Under the pieces are notes generated by a model. That model was given only the letters and a program-made list of their open reading frames with translations. It did no database searches and was not told the origin of the DNA. 34,612 bases of DNA from RGIG5612 sp045598285. Lineage in GTDB: Bacteria; Bacillota; Clostridia; Lachnospirales; Lachnospiraceae. The stretch covers positions 1 through 34,612 of the forward strand of contig JAZLLU010000027.1 of assembly GCA_045598285.1 (NCBI GenBank), given 5' to 3'. Both the position numbers and the translations under genes were made by a program. Below, in pieces: positions 24,896-33,142 of this stretch (position 1 is its first letter; each line of letters begins with the position of its first letter).

Positions 24896-26113
24896 TTATA
24901 ATTCTATATTATTATCTTTAAGCATTTCTCTTGCTGTATCAAGTGAATCTACTCCATGCATATTTTTAATTGGCGCAAACTCTTTTGAACGTTCTACTTC
25001 ATATACTAAACATCCCGACATCATTTCAATCATATCCAAAACTAAATTTTCATATTTATGTCCATTAGGTTCTTCTGGTTTTATATGATTTCCATTTTCA
25101 TCTATGTGTGGAATTTTTTTATTAACTATATGAAGTGGTAATTTATTTTGTGCAATTTCTTCTAATGCCTCTATATTGAAAATGTAGTTAAGAATTACTC
25201 CGTAATTATAAAGGAGTACTCCATTTTCATCTTTAGCATTCATAAGTTCATCTGTTAAATCATAATACTCTACTATTGAAGGTTTTCCATCTCTGTAGCA
25301 CATAACGCCAACTTTTTCATCTGGTGCTGCCTTAGCAATAACTTTTGCACCAATAGGCTTTCCTGATAAAAGTGTTGCGCCAACAAAAGTTGGATCTGCC
25401 ATTTTTTGCAATACATTATCTACTGCAAATATATTTATCCATTCCACTCCATCCTTCTTTAGTTTATCTAAAAGGCCTGCTTTTTTAAGTGAATAAAACC
25501 ATCCACCGTTACCATTAGGGGATAAAGAAATATGTCCCTTTTCTTCAAGATAAATTTTTCCATCGAAATTCGTTGATGGTGCCATTTCTTGAACAAAGAA
25601 ATCAACATACTCTTTGTTATAGCCAAAATAGTTTTTCTCTTCGAAGAACTTTCTTGTGACTGTATCGTTCTTATCACTTGTCATAATAAGAAGTGGAATC
25701 CAATTTCCTACTTCTTCTTTAACTTTAAGAAGATTATTTATAAGACATTCAAATATATATAACTCTTTTGTAATTCCTATATTAAATGCTCCCTTAGGGC
25801 CATCTATTCCTAATCTGGTTCCTTGACCACCAGCTAAAAGTACAGCTGCGATTTTACCTTCTTTAAGTGCTTTAATTCCTGCGCTCTTAAATTCTTCTTC
25901 GCACTCGCTAATTTCTTTAAGCGTTGTAGCTTCTATAGGAGTAATCTCTCCTGCCGCACCATCGCAACCCTCAGAATTAATTAAATCGAAATCTATATTT
26001 TCGATTTCTTTTAGTAGATTTTGTCGTTCTTCATTAGATAACTCATCATAAAATCTAAGCAATTGCGTTTGACCATATTTTTCTAGTTTTTCTTTAATTA
26101 GATTAAGCTCCAT
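24896..26113 (-). CDS. UDPGP-family nucleotide-sugar uridylyltransferase
   Basis: A 405-residue enzyme of the UTP-dependent sugar-1-phosphate uridylyltransferase family (AGX-like). The nucleotide-binding motif is LLAGGQGTRLGIDGPKGAF near residue 92. Other family segments are IMTSDKND, LSPNGNGGWFYSL and FAVDNVLQKMADPTFVG. It makes a UDP-sugar, possibly UDP-GlcNAc or UDP-glucose, from UTP and the sugar-1-phosphate; sequence alone does not fix the sugar. I use the ATG at 26113: GGAGAG lies just before it and inside the longer reading frame that starts at 26131. First gene of a unit continuing into argS, and divergent from pcrA. Confidence 0.88.
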   Translation of the reverse strand: MELNLIKEKLEKYGQTQLLRFYDELSNEERQNLLKEIENIDFDLINSEGCDGAAGEITPIEATTLKEISECEEEFKSAGIKALKEGKIAAVLLAGGQGTRLGIDGPKGAFNIGITKELYIFECLINNLLKVKEEVGNWIPLLIMTSDKNDTVTRKFFEEKNYFGYNKEYVDFFVQEMAPSTNFDGKIYLEEKGHISLSPNGNGGWFYSLKKAGLLDKLKKDGVEWINIFAVDNVLQKMADPTFVGATLLSGKPIGAKVIAKAAPDEKVGVMCYRDGKPSIVEYYDLTDELMNAKDENGVLLYNYGVILNYIFNIEALEEIAQNKLPLHIVNKKIPHIDENGNHIKPEEPNGHKYENLVLDMIEMMSGCLVYEVERSKEFAPIKNMHGVDSLDTAREMLKDNNIEL

Positions 26114-26145
26114 TTTTCTCTCCAATCGCATAATCTGCTATATTA

Positions 26146-26154
26146 ATTTTAACA
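26146..26154 (-). promoter_or_regulatory. Candidate extended -10 promoter for the uridylyltransferase/argS unit
   Basis: On the minus strand TGTTAAAAT (TGn plus TAAAAT, five of six consensus bases) lies about 33 bases upstream of the ATG at 26113. No clear -35 box. Confidence 0.4.
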
Positions 26155-26181
26155 CAAAATACCTATATTTTATATTTAATC

Positions 26182-26210
26182 TTGACTAAAAGTTATATTT
26201 ATTCTATCTT
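26182..26210 (+). promoter_or_regulatory. Promoter of the plus-strand helicase gene
   Basis: -35 TTGACT (26182-26187), a 17-base spacer and -10 TATCTT (26205-26210). Transcription would start near 26217, giving a leader of about 60 bases. That leader holds two small hairpins: GGGC/GCCC (26231-26242) and GGCT/AGCC (26249-26261). Confidence 0.6.
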
Positions 26211-26275
26211 TCATATAAGCTCTTTGCTTAGGGCATTCGCCCAATAAAGGCTATTTCAGCCGACTTTTCAAATAT

Positions 26276-28168
26276 ATGCAACTAAACGAATCTCAAAAGC
26301 GTGCAGTAAGTTTATTTAAAGGTCCTTGTCTAGTTCTTGCCGGTCCTGGCAGTGGAAAGACTTTTGTAATTACTACTCGCATTAAAAACTTAATCGAATA
26401 TTATAAAGTACCAGCAGAAAAAATCCTGGTGGCTACTTTTTCACGTGCTGCCGCGAATGAAATGAAAGCTCGTTTTAATAATCTTATGGGCGACTTCGCA
26501 GCTAGCACTTCTTCTCCAACTTTTGGAACTTTTCACAGTATCTTCTTTATGATTCTAAAGGCTTCATATAACTATGATGCTAAAAGTATTATTAGCGATA
26601 ATAAAAAATATGATTTGATTCGAAGCGAAGTTGAACGCTTAAATATTTTTTACGAGAATGAAACCGATTTCTTTCAAACTCTTATTAACGAAATTAGTCA
26701 GGTTAAAAATAATTTTGAAAGTGTATCAACCTTTAAGCCTTCTTTTGTTTCTACGGATAATTTTATTTTGCTTTACAATGCTTATGAAAAATCTCTTCGT
26801 GAACTTGAGCTTATTGACTATGACGACATGATGAATCTTTGCTATGAACTTTTGTCTTCTAATCCCAAAATTTTAAAATACTGGCAAAATCATTTTTCCT
26901 TTATTCTTATTGACGAGTTTCAAGACATCAACCCTATCCAATATGAGATTATGAAACTTTTAGCTGCTCCAACTTTTAATCTTTTTGTAGTTGGTGACGA
27001 CGATCAAAGCATCTATGGCTTTAGAGGGTCTTCGCCTCTAATCATGAAACAATTCACCAAAGATTTTCCTACTCTTGAATACGTTCAACTTGATATAAAC
27101 TATCGTAGCGCCAAGCAAATAACTGCGTTGGCCTTAAAAGTTATTAGCGAAGACGCATCTCGTTTTAAGAAAGTAATCAGCAATATTAAAACCAACGTTG
27201 ATTCTATTTTAGAAATTAATATTTATGATAATCCAGAGCATGAATACAAACGCATTGCGGATTCTATAAGCACATTAATTAATAACGGCGCTATCCCTTC
27301 TTCAATTGCTATCTTAGTTAGAAGTTCTAATAACATTCCTTTGCTTAACGATATATTTTCTCAAAAAAATATTCCTGTATACTCAAAAAATAAATCTTTT
27401 AATATTTATAATTCTTTTATCGCCTCTGACATTATTTCTTATCTAAAGATTTCTTACGCTCTTGTTGGAAAACTCCCCTTATCTGAAGCAAAGCTAAATG
27501 ATTTTGTCTCAATTATGAACAAGCCTTCTCGCTATATTTCTAGAGATAACGTTTGCTTGGCGGCGGGACATGAACAATTTGATATTCAAACTTTCTTTCC
27601 ACGGCTTAAACACTATTACTCTTCTAACTCTAGATTGCTATTAAATATTTCTAAGTTTGAAAAGGATTTGCGTTTTATTGGTAATATGCCTTTGTACGCT
27701 GGCATCCAATATCTTGTCGGTGCAGTAAAGTACTCGGATTTCTTAAAGGAAGTTTCCAAAAAAAATCATAAAGATATTCGCGAATATTTAAGCATTTTAG
27801 AACAAATAAAAGAAAGTGCTTTGGATTTTTATGATATTAATGATTGGCTTGAATATATTTCAAACTATACGGAAAGTCTTTGTTTTTTATCTAAAGATAA
27901 ATCCGAATGCATTAATATACTTACTATGCATGCTTCTAAAGGTTTAGAATTTGAAACCGTATTTATCCCTGACGTCAACGAAGGGGTCCTCCCTCACAAC
28001 AAATGCACTACTAAAGAACAAATCGAAGAAGAACGTCGCCTTTTTTATGTTGCAATAACTCGTGCAAAAAATAATTTATTTATAAGCTATGTTAAAAATG
28101 TAAGATCTAAAGAAACTCTTCCGTCTAGATTTATTAAGTCTTTGCTTTTAGAAAAGAAGACCGATTAA
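26276..28168 (+). CDS. UvrD/PcrA-type superfamily 1 DNA helicase
   Basis: A 630-residue ATP-dependent 3'-5' helicase. It starts with the family's Q-motif region (MQLNESQKRAVSLF), Walker A AGPGSGKT, motif II LIDEFQDINP, motif III VGDDDQSIYGFRG, then MHASKGLEFETVFIPDVNEGVLPH and EEERRLFYVAITRAKNN. It is about 100 residues shorter than typical PcrA/UvrD and lacks their C-terminal tail. It is the only plus-strand gene. No Shine-Dalgarno sequence precedes the start, although the N-terminus fits the family. Its last 21 bases overlap the 3' end of feoB on the other strand. Confidence 0.93.
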   Translation: MQLNESQKRAVSLFKGPCLVLAGPGSGKTFVITTRIKNLIEYYKVPAEKILVATFSRAAANEMKARFNNLMGDFAASTSSPTFGTFHSIFFMILKASYNYDAKSIISDNKKYDLIRSEVERLNIFYENETDFFQTLINEISQVKNNFESVSTFKPSFVSTDNFILLYNAYEKSLRELELIDYDDMMNLCYELLSSNPKILKYWQNHFSFILIDEFQDINPIQYEIMKLLAAPTFNLFVVGDDDQSIYGFRGSSPLIMKQFTKDFPTLEYVQLDINYRSAKQITALALKVISEDASRFKKVISNIKTNVDSILEINIYDNPEHEYKRIADSISTLINNGAIPSSIAILVRSSNNIPLLNDIFSQKNIPVYSKNKSFNIYNSFIASDIISYLKISYALVGKLPLSEAKLNDFVSIMNKPSRYISRDNVCLAAGHEQFDIQTFFPRLKHYYSSNSRLLLNISKFEKDLRFIGNMPLYAGIQYLVGAVKYSDFLKEVSKKNHKDIREYLSILEQIKESALDFYDINDWLEYISNYTESLCFLSKDKSECINILTMHASKGLEFETVFIPDVNEGVLPHNKCTTKEQIEEERRLFYVAITRAKNNLFISYVKNVRSKETLPSRFIKSLLLEKKTD

Positions 28169-30523
28169 GGCTACGAGTCCGGCTAAAACGTAGGCTAATA
28201 AGCATATGCCAATAGCTATTCCAGCTGACCACTTTACACCTAACTCTCTTCTTATTGATGCAATTGTCGCAACACACGGGGTATAAATTAAGCAAAATAC
28301 CAAGAGTGAAAAAGCGGCAACTTTAGAAATGCTTGCAACGAAAGCAGCTGTGCTTCCATAAAGAATAGCAAAGGTCGATACCACACTTTCTTTTGCAAGG
28401 ATTCCCGTTACAAGGCCTGTTACGATTCTCCAATCTCCTAAACCTAGAGGCTTAAAGATTGGCGCTATAAATCCTGCTACGTTTGCAAGGATGCTTTGGC
28501 TTGTATCGCTAACAAGTTGAAATTGGAAATTAAAGCTTTCTAGGAACCAAATAATAATTGTTGCTAGTAAAATAATTGTAAAAGCTTTCTTTAAGAAATC
28601 TTTAGTTTTATCCCATAAGAGTTGAAGAACGTTCTTTACACTAGGAAGTCTATAGTTAGGCAATTCCATAATGAATGGGACTGCTTCGCCTTTAAAAGCT
28701 GTGCTCTTGGAAATAAGTGCAACGATAATTCCAACAACTATTCCAATTAAATACATAGCAATCATTACTAACCATGCACAGTCCGGGAAGAAAGCTGCAC
28801 TTAGGAATGCATATATCGGAAGTTTTGCTGAGCAGCTCATAAACGGAGTTAAAAGCATAGTCATCTTTCTGTCGCGCTCTGACGAAAGAGTTCTTGTTGC
28901 CATAACAGAAGGTACCGAACATCCAAAGCCTATAAGCATAGGGACAATGCTCTTTCCCGAAAGTCCTATTTTTCTTAAAAGTTTGTCCATTACGAAAGCT
29001 ACTCTAGCCATATATCCGCTGTCTTCGAGCAATGATAAGAACAAGAATAAAATTACAATAATCGGTACAAAACTTACAACGCTTCCTACTCCGGCAAAAA
29101 TTCCGTCAATAACAAGCGAATGAATAACCTCGTTCATGTTAATTGCGCTAAACCCCGCATCAACAACATTTGTAAGTGCTGTGATTCCCATCTGTAATAA
29201 ATCCTGTAGCCATGCTCCGAAAACATTAAATGTTAAGAAAAATACCAAAGCCATGATTACAACGAAAATAGGAATAGCTGTCCACTTTCCTGTAAGAACT
29301 TTATCTATTTTCGCACTTCTTATATGCTCTTTACTCTCTTTCGGTTTTACCACACACTCTTTACAAAGTTTTTGAATAAAATCGAAACGCATATCGGCAA
29401 TAGCTGCTGCTCTATCTAGTCCACGCTCTTCTTCCATTTGAACAATAATATGCTCAATTGTTTCTTTTTCATTTTGAGTTAGCTTTAATGCATCGCTTAC
29501 TAGCGTATCACCTTCTATAAGTTTGCATGCAGCAAATCTTATTGGAAGTTCTGCCTTAATTGCATGGTCTTCAATAAAATGCATTATTGAGTGAATACAT
29601 CTATGGATAGCAGCTCCTTTGCCATCTTCAGAGCAAAAGTCTGTGCGTCCAGGTTTTTCTTGATTTTGCGCAACGTGAATTGCATGGTGAACAAGCTCGT
29701 GGATACCTTCATCTTTAGATGCCGAAATTGGAACGACAGGAATCCCCAACATAGTCTCCATCTTGTTGACATCAATTGTTCCACCGTTTGATCTAACCTC
29801 ATCCATCATATTAAGAGCCAAAACAGTTGGCACCTCTAGCTCCATAAGTTGCATAGTTAAATATAGATTTCTTTCAATATTCGTTGCATCAACAATATTA
29901 ATTATTCCCTGTGGATTTTCATCTAAAATAAATTGTCTTGAAACTATTTCTTCTTCTGAATATGGCGATAAGGAATAAATTCCTGGAAGATCCGTTACCA
30001 ATGTATTTGGATGTTCTTTAATTTCGCCACTTTTTCTATCAACTGTAACACCAGGGAAGTTTCCGACATGTTGATTAGAACCTGTTAATTGATTAAAAAG
30101 TGTAGTCTTTCCAGAATTTTGATTTCCTGCTAAAGCAAAGTTTAAAAGCGTTCCCTTTGGAAGTGGTTTTCCGTCTGTCTTTGCATGATATTTTCCGCCT
30201 TCACCTAAACCTGGGTGAGATGTTTCTTTAACAAGTTCGCCATCTTTTCTATGTGAGTGAGCATGATACTGCTCATGTTCCTCATCCTCTGAAAAATACG
30301 GCTTATCTATTTCAATCTTTGCTGCATCATCAAGTCTTAAAGTTAATTCATATCCGTGAATTCTAAACTCAACAGGATCTCCCATTGGCGCATATTTTAC
30401 AAGCGTTATTTCCGCTCCTGGAATAACACCCATATCAAGGAAGTGTTGGCGAAGTACTCCCTCGCCACCGACTGTCAATATTTTTGCACTTTGTCCAATT
30501 TCAAGATCCCTTAAACTTTGCAT
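28148..30523 (-). CDS. feoB: FeoA-FeoB fusion ferrous iron transporter with His-rich linker
   Basis: A 791-residue protein: FeoA SH3-like domain (1-75), a His-rich acidic linker (about 78-118, with H83, H87, H89, H91, H103, H113), a GTPase domain (G1 GNQNSGKT at 133-140, G3 DLPGIYS, G4 NMMD), then a membrane domain (from about 420) with the FeoB SCSAKLPIYAF core segment. FeoB imports Fe(II) across the inner membrane; FeoA modulates it. FeoA-FeoB fusions are known in anaerobic Bacillota. It follows the metal ATPase by 15 bases, with ribosome site GGAAGA, so an operon under the ArsR regulator is likely. Pairing of Fe uptake with a Zn/Cd-type ATPase is unusual. It converges with, and overlaps by 21 bp, the helicase gene. 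Confidence 0.95.
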   Translation of the reverse strand: MQSLRDLEIGQSAKILTVGGEGVLRQHFLDMGVIPGAEITLVKYAPMGDPVEFRIHGYELTLRLDDAAKIEIDKPYFSEDEEHEQYHAHSHRKDGELVKETSHPGLGEGGKYHAKTDGKPLPKGTLLNFALAGNQNSGKTTLFNQLTGSNQHVGNFPGVTVDRKSGEIKEHPNTLVTDLPGIYSLSPYSEEEIVSRQFILDENPQGIINIVDATNIERNLYLTMQLMELEVPTVLALNMMDEVRSNGGTIDVNKMETMLGIPVVPISASKDEGIHELVHHAIHVAQNQEKPGRTDFCSEDGKGAAIHRCIHSIMHFIEDHAIKAELPIRFAACKLIEGDTLVSDALKLTQNEKETIEHIIVQMEEERGLDRAAAIADMRFDFIQKLCKECVVKPKESKEHIRSAKIDKVLTGKWTAIPIFVVIMALVFFLTFNVFGAWLQDLLQMGITALTNVVDAGFSAINMNEVIHSLVIDGIFAGVGSVVSFVPIIVILFLFLSLLEDSGYMARVAFVMDKLLRKIGLSGKSIVPMLIGFGCSVPSVMATRTLSSERDRKMTMLLTPFMSCSAKLPIYAFLSAAFFPDCAWLVMIAMYLIGIVVGIIVALISKSTAFKGEAVPFIMELPNYRLPSVKNVLQLLWDKTKDFLKKAFTIILLATIIIWFLESFNFQFQLVSDTSQSILANVAGFIAPIFKPLGLGDWRIVTGLVTGILAKESVVSTFAILYGSTAAFVASISKVAAFSLLVFCLIYTPCVATIASIRRELGVKWSAGIAIGICLLAYVLAGLVALIGLLF

Positions 30524-30538
30524 CTAAATCTTCCCGTT

Positions 30539-32290
30539 TTATTTTTCTGTAATATTTTCTTTATCGTATTTAACAGCGCCTACTCTTAATGCGTTAAGTA
30601 CTGCTAAAAGCGCAACACCTACATCTGCAAAAACTGCAAACCACATATTCGTGATTCCAAATGCGCTTAATACCAAAACTAAAACTTTTATACCTATTGA
30701 GAAAATAATGTTTTCCCAAACGATTCTCATAGTTCTTTTTGCAATCTTTTTAATAAGTGGAATACCGTTTAAGTTATCCTTCATTAAAACGATGTTAGAA
30801 ACTTCTATCGCTGCATCTGAACCTATTCCACCCATTGAAATTCCGACATCTGCTTTCATTAGGCTAGGCGCATCATTAATTCCATCACCCACAAAAGCTA
30901 CAATATCTTTCGGTCCTTTTTCTTTCATTATGCTTTCAAGCTCGCCAACTTTTTCATGTGGCTTAAGTTCGTAAGAATAATTTTTTATTCCTAGCTTTCC
31001 AGCAACCTCACTAACAATCTCTTCTTTATCACCAGAAAGAACATAAATCTTTGATCCCATTTTCTTAAGCCATGAAATAACTTTATGCGCCTCAGGCTTT
31101 ATTTCTTTTCCAACTGTAAGTGTTCCAGTTTTGTCCGAAACATATATATCTGCTTTTGAAATAAGTTCAAGGCAGTTGCTTCCCTTAACTAAAATATTGT
31201 ATCTGCTAGCTGTCCCTATTCCCATAAAGAAACTAAGTGGAATTGAAATAACTAGTGCGCATGGACAGCTTACAACTAAGAAACTAAGCGCTCTGTAAAT
31301 CCATGTCGTCCATGTGAGGTCACCAAAAAATCCTATTCCTGAACCACCACCAATTATAAGTCCTATAATAGGTGGAAGAATCGCAATAGCAGCAGCGAGT
31401 CCAACTACAACCGGAGTATATATTCTCGCAAATCTTGCAATAAATGTTTCTGTTTTTGCTTTTTTATCAGTTGCATTTTCTACAAGGTCTAAAATTTTAG
31501 CAACTGTAGAATCGTCATAAATTTTTGTTGTTGTGATTGTTATTGCGCCGTCACTCATATTTATCGAGCCACTAAAAATTTCTGTTCCTTTATTTATCTT
31601 TTCATGTTCCGACTCGCCTGTAATTGTCATAGTATCTAACACGGCGTAATCCGAAACTAATGTTCCATCAAGTGGAACCTTTTCACCTTTATTTATAATT
31701 ATTGTTGTGCCGATTTCTACTTCGTCTGGATCTGTATCCACAACTGTTTCGCCCTGCAAAACATGAGCGATATCAGGACGCAAATCCATAAGCTCTGCAA
31801 TAGACTTTCTGCTCCTTCCTAAAGCCCATTGTTGGAAATACTCTCCTATTGAGTAAAAGATTACTACTGCACAACCTTCTTCAAATCCATCTGGGGCTTC
31901 GCCTATGCATCCTTTATATATTCCAAGTGCGAATGCGCCCAATGATGCAATACTCATTAAGAAGTTTTCATCCAAGAGTTCTCCGTGAATAATTCCTTCG
32001 AACGCTTCTTTTAGGATATCTTTTCCTAAAATAAGAAATGCAATTAAATAACAAACAAAAGGCAATACCCAATTTGCTGGTCCTGGATTAATGCTTGCTA
32101 AATCAAAAATTTTGTCTAAAACAAACACGACAATAAATAGCCCTGTAGCAATACATATTTTTACAAGTTGTTTTTTACTTGCGCCGCCTTCGAAGTGAAG
32201 ATGCTCGTGGTCATGATGGCCGTGATGGTTATGCTCTTCTTCTGAATGATTATGTATGCAGTTTTTATTATCGCAACAATTACAACTCAT
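30539..32290 (-). CDS. P1B metal-transporting ATPase (Zn/Cd/Pb type) lacking the nucleotide-binding domain
   Basis: A 583-residue membrane protein. The N-terminus is Cys/His-rich (MSCNCCDNKNC, then a HHGHHDHEHLH run) in place of a standard HMA domain. It has the actuator TGES (224-227), the metal-site CPC (C342-P-C344), phosphorylation site DKTGT (D386), GDGIND (468-473) and a final membrane-segment Asp (D556 in FADVGVALL) as in Zn/Cd/Pb exporters. Only about 34 residues separate DKTGT from the SGDK segment, where the family has roughly 180-190. The N domain with its HP motif and glycine-rich ATP site is missing, so ATP binding is doubtful. The frame is intact. I use the ATG at 32290, because AGGAGAG precedes it and lies inside the longer frame beginning at 32323. 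It lies downstream of the arsR gene across a repeat. Confidence 0.88.
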   Translation of the reverse strand: MSCNCCDNKNCIHNHSEEEHNHHGHHDHEHLHFEGGASKKQLVKICIATGLFIVVFVLDKIFDLASINPGPANWVLPFVCYLIAFLILGKDILKEAFEGIIHGELLDENFLMSIASLGAFALGIYKGCIGEAPDGFEEGCAVVIFYSIGEYFQQWALGRSRKSIAELMDLRPDIAHVLQGETVVDTDPDEVEIGTTIIINKGEKVPLDGTLVSDYAVLDTMTITGESEHEKINKGTEIFSGSINMSDGAITITTTKIYDDSTVAKILDLVENATDKKAKTETFIARFARIYTPVVVGLAAAIAILPPIIGLIIGGGSGIGFFGDLTWTTWIYRALSFLVVSCPCALVISIPLSFFMGIGTASRYNILVKGSNCLELISKADIYVSDKTGTLTVGKEIKPEAHKVISWLKKMGSKIYVLSGDKEEIVSEVAGKLGIKNYSYELKPHEKVGELESIMKEKGPKDIVAFVGDGINDAPSLMKADVGISMGGIGSDAAIEVSNIVLMKDNLNGIPLIKKIAKRTMRIVWENIIFSIGIKVLVLVLSAFGITNMWFAVFADVGVALLAVLNALRVGAVKYDKENITEK

Positions 32291-32313
32291 CTTTGTCTCT
32301 CCTGTGTTCCTAT

Positions 32314-32459
32314 CTGCTCGCATGGTGTCTTCCTGCTCGCGCTCGAAAATATCGTATTTTTACTTTGTCCCTCGCTCCCGCAGGACATCTCCCATACTTC
32401 GCAGGTACTCCCCAATAGGGTCCCCCCCTGCTCGCATGGTGCCCTCCTGCTCGCGCTCG
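32314..32459. repeat. GC-rich repeat block between arsR-type gene and ATPase
   Basis: A 32-base sequence at 32314-32345 recurs at 32428-32459 with two differences. Both copies contain CTGCTCGCATGG and end CCTGCTCGCGCTCG. The block is much more GC-rich than the flanking genes. On the minus strand it reads as a short open frame (32362-32437) ending ...GEYLRSMGDVLRERGTK, which resembles translated repeat sequence rather than a real gene. From memory such GC-rich repeats are scattered in Lachnospiraceae genomes; this was not checked. It separates the regulator from the ATPase by about 180 bases. Confidence 0.7.
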
Positions 32460-32469
32460 GAACTCCTAT

Positions 32470-32802
32470 TTAGTCTTCTTCTGTTAAATGTAAAAGCCCG
32501 CTTTCCATTATCATCTCAACGTGCTTATCGTCTAAAAAATAAATTACTTCTTTGCCAACCTTGCTGCATCTAACAAGTTTGGCATTTTTTAAAATTCTAA
32601 GTTGATGGCTTACTGCCGAAACAGTCATATCACAAGCAGTAGCAATATCGCCCACACACATATTGCTATAAGAAAGACAGCTTAAAATTTTGGTTCTTGT
32701 AGAATCTCCAAAAACCTTAAACACTTCAGCTAAATTATAAATTGTCTCATCTGTTGGAAGCATATCCTTAACTTGCTGCCCAATTGATTGATTTGTCTTC
32801 AT
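32470..32802 (-). CDS. ArsR/SmtB family metal-responsive repressor, probably zinc-type
   Basis: A 110-residue winged-helix repressor. The recognition helix region is DMTVSAVSHQLRILKNAKLV. The alpha-5 metal site of SmtB/CzrA (D-x-H ... H-x2-E) is complete: D92, H94, H105, E108 in DDKHVEMIMESGLLHLTEED, with the exact SmtB spacing. The alpha-3 motif reads MCVGD, keeping only one of the two CadC cysteines. I therefore infer Zn(II)-type sensing. Metal binding should release it from DNA and allow expression of the downstream ATPase and FeoAB. A matching palindromic operator lies in its own promoter. Confidence 0.93.
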   Translation of the reverse strand: MKTNQSIGQQVKDMLPTDETIYNLAEVFKVFGDSTRTKILSCLSYSNMCVGDIATACDMTVSAVSHQLRILKNAKLVRCSKVGKEVIYFLDDKHVEMIMESGLLHLTEED

Positions 32803-32822
32803 AATTCACCTTCTTTTTATAC

Positions 32823-32838
32823 TTGAATAACTATTCAA
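32823..32838 (-). promoter_or_regulatory. ArsR-type operator
   Basis: TTGAATAACTATTCAA is a perfect 7-2-7 palindrome and contains the TGAA-N6-TTCA form seen in SmtB/CzrA operators. It lies just downstream of the predicted transcription start, where a bound repressor would block initiation. Confidence 0.7.
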
Positions 32839-32848
32839 CTGTTCAAAT

Positions 32849-32875
32849 ATTATACCATCCCTAACCCATTGTCAA
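32849..32875 (-). promoter_or_regulatory. Promoter of the metal operon
   Basis: Minus-strand -35 TTGACA (32870-32875) and -10 TATAAT (32849-32854) are both perfect, but the spacer is only 15 bases. A 17-base spacing would use the overlapping TAATAT two bases further on. Confidence 0.65.
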
Positions 32876-32879
32876 CAAC

Positions 32880-33034
32880 TCATTAAAAATTTATTTTTAA
32901 GCAAAATCTTATGTCATTTTGACGCCATTCATCCCCACAAATACGAATTATAGGGCTCTTTGACGTAGTAAGTTAGAGGAAACTATTCTTCCACGTTTGC
33001 GTCTTTCAAGGAAGAGTATTTTGTATCAAGGCGA
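32880..33034. other. Intergenic stretch with an imperfect inverted repeat
   Basis: No gene is visible between the metal promoter and the next terminator. AAACTATTCTTCC (about 32979-32991) pairs imperfectly (11 of 13) with the segment GGAAGAGTATTTT (about 33010-33022). Nothing else is recognised. Confidence 0.4.
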
Positions 33035-33066
33035 CAAAAAACCTCGCTGTTTCCAGCAAGGTTTTA
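33035..33066 (-). terminator. Terminator downstream of the Rpn-family gene
   Basis: AAAACCT...GCTG pairs with CAGC...AGGTTTT with one mismatch and a four-base loop. On the minus strand the stem ends in a T run. It lies about 75 bases beyond the gene's stop. Confidence 0.75.
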
Positions 33067-33107
33067 ATATTACTTGTTTTAAAAAATAATCTTCGTTCAT
33101 ATGTTTG

Positions 33108-33142
33108 TTGCAACTTCTTGCTCCAACCGGTGCGTAAAATTA
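33108..33142. repeat. 35-bp direct repeat downstream of the Rpn-family gene, also found inside it
   Basis: Bases 33108-33142 are identical to 33418-33452, exactly 310 bp apart. The second copy is inside the coding region (encoding NNFTHRLEQEVA). The downstream copy forms the stop codon region of the gene and runs into the spacer. Weaker similarity extends a further 20-25 bases. Confidence 0.85.

Noticed and set aside
28148..28168. Overlap of the helicase and feoB 3' ends as a sign of misannotation
   Set aside because: Both C-termini are plausible for their families; a 21-bp tail-to-tail overlap is ordinary.
32290..32323. Upstream start of the metal ATPase (beginning MRADRNTGETK)
   Set aside because: The extension overlaps the GC-rich repeat and the ribosome site of the ATG at 32290.
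32362..32437. Short minus-strand frame ending GEYLRSMGDVLRERGTK ahead of the ATPase
   Set aside because: It lies wholly in a GC-rich repeat block and has no proper ribosome site; more likely translated repeat than a gene.
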